A stretch of 7,991 nt of DNA from Actinomycetota bacterium (lineage in GTDB: Bacteria; Actinomycetota; Thermoleophilia; RBG-16-64-13), in assembly GCA_003157225.1 (NCBI GenBank), contig PMIZ01000188.1:196-8186 (forward strand), read 5' to 3'. The translations under genes were made by a program, and so were the position numbers. Under the pieces are notes generated by a model. It ran no database searches and had not been told where the DNA came from. It was given only the letters and a program-made list of their open reading frames with translations. Below, in pieces: positions 6,477-7,991 of the stretch. Every line of letters starts with the position of its first letter. Position 1 is the first letter of the stretch.

Positions 6477-7303
6477 GCAGCTCCGTCACCTCCTCCAGCC
6501 CCTCACCAGCTCCCAGCGCACTCACGCAGTTGTTCCGCGAGACCGGGCGCCCTCTGCTCATGCCCTACGCTGTCGGTGGCTTCCCCGACCCGAAGTCGTG
6601 TCTCGCCATCCTTCGCGCCTACCTCAAGAGCGGCGCCGAACTTATGGAGATCGGGATCCCGTTCTCCGATCCCCTCGCCGACGGGCCTGTCATCCAGGGA
6701 GCTTCTCAAGTCGCGCTGCGCCAAGGGGTGCGCCCGGCCGATGTCCTGGCCCTGGCAGGTGAAGTGACGCGCGAAGGAGCCAAGGTGGTACTGCTCGCCT
6801 ACCTCAACACGATTCTGGCGTTCGGCGCCGAGCGCTTCTTCGCTCGTTGCCGTGAGTCCGGCGTCTTGGGCGTAGTGGTGCCTGATCTACCGGTGGAAGA
6901 GGCCGGTGGACTCCAGGCCACCGCGCGGGAACGCGAAGTCGACGTGATCCTGTTGGCCGCGCCCACCAGCACCGATGCACGGCTCTCGCGCATCTCCGCC
7001 GCTGCCTCCGGCTTCATCTACTGCGTGTCGACCACGGGAGTGACGGGTGCCAGGGCCTCGCTTCGAGGGGACCTGCCGCAGTTTGTGGCTCGCCTCCGAA
7101 AGCATACGGACCTGCCACTCGCCGTAGGTTTCGGGGTCGGTACGCCCGAGCAAGCAGACGAAGTGGCCGGCTACGCCGATGGTGTGATCATAGGGAGTGC
7201 CCTGGTGGATCTGGTTGCGTGCGCCGAAGGGCTCGATCAGGCGCTCGCCGACGTGAGCGGCCTTCTCTACAAGGTTAGGAGGATGCCCTCTTTCTCCAGA
7301 TAG
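6473..7303 (+). CDS. trpA: Tryptophan synthase alpha chain TrpA
   Basis: Cleaves indole-3-glycerol phosphate to indole and glyceraldehyde-3-phosphate and channels indole to TrpB. It is a 276-residue TIM barrel. The catalytic pair is visible as E59 in [16 protein letters not shown] and D70 in the same segment, equivalent to E49 and D60 of the enterobacterial enzyme. Other landmarks are LPYA-like [11 protein letters not shown] (30-40), [47 protein letters not shown] and [11 protein letters not shown]. The first 14 residues are a Ser/Pro-rich extension without homology. ATG 6473 overlaps the trpB stop, so the start is well supported. The last 12 codons overlap the convergent BldD-like gene on the other strand, beyond the conserved core. 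It is the last gene of the operon; I see no clear terminator with a T-tract after it. Confidence 0.97.
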   Translation: MSSSVTSSSPSPAPSALTQLFRETGRPLLMPYAVGGFPDPKSCLAILRAYLKSGAELMEIGIPFSDPLADGPVIQGASQVALRQGVRPADVLALAGEVTREGAKVVLLAYLNTILAFGAERFFARCRESGVLGVVVPDLPVEEAGGLQATAREREVDVILLAAPTSTDARLSRISAAASGFIYCVSTTGVTGARASLRGDLPQFVARLRKHTDLPLAVGFGVGTPEQADEVAGYADGVIIGSALVDLVACAEGLDQALADVSGLLYKVRRMPSFSR

Positions 7304-7767
7304 TCCTTGAGCGCTTGGGGCCGCACCCCGTAGAGCGCAGAGAGATAGGCCAGATCTTCCTTGCGGATGGTGAGCATCTCCCGGGACGGGTCGTTGCGGA
7401 GCTCGCGCAAGAAGGCCAGGTAGGTCTCGAGAGGGCGTCTCTCCTCGGGCCGGAGGCGCTGGAGATTGTCTAGACTGATGCGGAGAGGACCGTTGCTGGT
7501 GACCGATCGCTGGAACTCCGAACCGGCCTCGATGTCGAGCATCGACATCGGAGTCTGGCCGTAGATCTCGGCCAACTCGCAGAGCCGCTCCAGGCTCAGG
7601 CTGCGCTTCCCGCGTTCGTAGGCGCTCAACGTGGATACCACGAAGGAACCGCCCGACTTGGCGCAAACCTCCTGGAGGCTGAGGCCGCGATCCTGGCGCA
7701 TGCGGCGAAGCTTCTCGCCGACCAACTCCGGGTAGCGCTTGTCTTTGTATTCCTGGCTGTTTTCCAT
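7267..7767 (-). CDS. BldD-like XRE-family regulator with a c-di-GMP-binding motif
   Basis: Predicted DNA-binding protein of 166 residues, close to the 167 of Streptomyces BldD. An XRE helix-turn-helix spans about 15-77 (GEKLRRMRQDRGLSLQEV, then SAYERGKRSLSLERLCELA, collinear with BldD's SYERGDRAVTVQRLAELA). The C-terminal domain (about 97-164) also aligns with BldD, including MLTIRKEDLAYLSALYG against VLSIRQDDLRTLAVIYD. The c-di-GMP signature RXD-X8-RXXD is intact: R124-N-D126, eight residues, then R135-K-E-D138. BldD dimerises on c-di-GMP and represses developmental genes; the targets here are unknown. Start chosen at 7767 because MENSQEYKDKRY resembles BldD's N-terminus and a TATAAT sits 7 bases upstream with no ribosome site. 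ATGs at 7773 and 7797 would place the start beside or upstream of that box. These BldD comparisons rest on recalled sequence, not a search. Confidence 0.85.
   Translation of the reverse strand: MENSQEYKDKRYPELVGEKLRRMRQDRGLSLQEVCAKSGGSFVVSTLSAYERGKRSLSLERLCELAEIYGQTPMSMLDIEAGSEFQRSVTSNGPLRISLDNLQRLRPEERRPLETYLAFLRELRNDPSREMLTIRKEDLAYLSALYGVRPQALKDYLEKEGILLTL
7311..7338. other. Imperfect stem-loop just beyond trpA
   Basis: GCGCT (7311-7315) pairs with AGCGC (7334-7338), and GGGG (7317-7320) with CCCC (7326-7329), with unequal internal loops. It begins 8 bases after the trpA stop, inside the opposite-strand regulator gene. It could stabilise or end the trp transcript, but there is no T-run and GC-rich coding DNA gives such pairings by chance. 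Confidence 0.2.
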
Positions 7768-7774
7768 GGGCATA

Positions 7775-7803
7775 ATTATAGCATCTGAGCAGGACATTAT
7801 CTA
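7775..7803 (-). promoter_or_regulatory. Sigma70-type promoter of the BldD-like gene, probably leaderless
   Basis: On the - strand a perfect TATAAT (7780 to 7775) is preceded by TGC, an extended -10. A 17-bp spacer upstream lies TAGATA (7803 to 7798), which matches TTGACA at four of six places. Seven bases separate TATAAT from the ATG at 7767, placing transcription start at or next to the A of that ATG. No Shine-Dalgarno can fit. The surrounding AT-rich patch stands out in the GC-rich window. Confidence 0.7.
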
Positions 7804-7913
7804 CGGAGACAGCACGCGACAGGCATGCGATCATCTCTCGAGATTCGTCGGGATAGCAGTGATTCCTTCGTGGCGGCCAACGGGGCATCCGCGGGAAGCG
7901 CTCGCGCGCGGTA

Positions 7914-7991
7914 TGCCGAAGGCGGGGGTCGAACCCGCACGAGGTGTGAGCCTCACTGGAGTTTGAGTCCAGCGCGTCTGCCAATTCCGCC
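7914..7991 (-). tRNA. tRNA-Leu(CAA), 5' end outside the window
   Basis: Read on the - strand, the window edge begins in the D-arm (GGCGGAATTGGCAGACGC, typical of tRNA-Leu). The anticodon stem follows, 7968-7972 pairing with 7956-7960, with loop CTCAAAC. The anticodon is CAA (7965-7963), decoding UUG. A long class II variable arm with a GAGG/CCTC stem comes next, then a perfect T-arm (GCGGG, loop TTCGACC, CCCGC; 7938-7922). The acceptor 3' strand is CTTCGGC (7921-7915), with discriminator A at 7914. The flank continues TAC, so CCA is not encoded. About 8 bases of the 5' side, predicted to start GCCGAAG, lie beyond 7991. Confidence 0.95.

Noticed and set aside
7836..7843. Palindrome TCTCGAGA upstream of the regulator promoter as an operator
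   Set aside because: It is only 8 bp with no symmetric extension, lies well upstream of the -35, and does not resemble a BldD box.
6887..7984. Long - strand open frame (365 codons) across trpA, the regulator gene and the tRNA
   Set aside because: It runs antisense to trpA, out of frame with the regulator and through a tRNA gene. Its translation is Arg/Pro/Gly-rich with no recognisable domain, as expected from high-GC shadow frames.
7914..7991. tRNA-Leu as an attachment site for an integrated element
   Set aside because: No repeat of the tRNA 3' end, no integrase and no foreign-looking genes occur on the visible side.

Overview
The window is high-GC bacterial DNA that is almost entirely coding. 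It carries most of a tryptophan biosynthesis operon on the + strand, running from a 5'-truncated trpG through trpD, trpC, trpF, trpB and trpA. Two genes not normally part of the pathway sit between trpC and trpF: a tandem-domain universal stress protein and a CorA-family membrane transporter. The - strand end carries a BldD-like regulator and a tRNA-Leu(CAA) that runs off the window. The BldD-like protein matches the actinobacterial regulator in length, in its helix-turn-helix and in its c-di-GMP-binding signature. This points to an Actinomycetota, probably not a Streptomyces or Mycobacterium type because those have a split, shorter trp cluster. That placement is inference from gene content; nothing in the window fixes the genus.

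Layout: trpG (1-544, 5' end outside), trpD (541-1632), trpC (1629-2501), usp (2498-3334) and corA (3331-4398) are chained by four successive 4-base ATGA/GTGA stop-start overlaps. A 49-bp gap precedes trpF (4448-5227) and a 61-bp gap precedes trpB (5289-6476). trpB overlaps trpA (6473-7303) by 4 bases. The trpA 3' end runs 37 bp into the 3' end of the convergent BldD-like gene (7267-7767, -). A 146-bp spacer (7768-7913) holds that gene's promoter, followed by tRNA-Leu (7914 to beyond 7991, -).

The trp enzymes cover every step after chorismate: the glutaminase of anthranilate synthase (TrpG), phosphoribosyl transfer (TrpD), isomerisation (TrpF), ring closure to indole-glycerol phosphate (TrpC) and tryptophan synthase (TrpAB). 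TrpE is not in the window and is expected just upstream. The catalytic residues I checked are present in all six enzymes. The usp and corA genes are translationally locked into the operon, so they should be co-expressed with trpGDC.

The points most worth a second look are: the embedded usp-corA pair; the CorA selectivity motif reading GTN rather than GMN; a TrpF tail with a Trp-Val-Trp run entering strong hairpins just before trpB; and the BldD-like gene, which has an intact RXD-X8-RXXD motif and an apparently leaderless promoter. I see no mobile elements, CRISPR arrays or integration scars.
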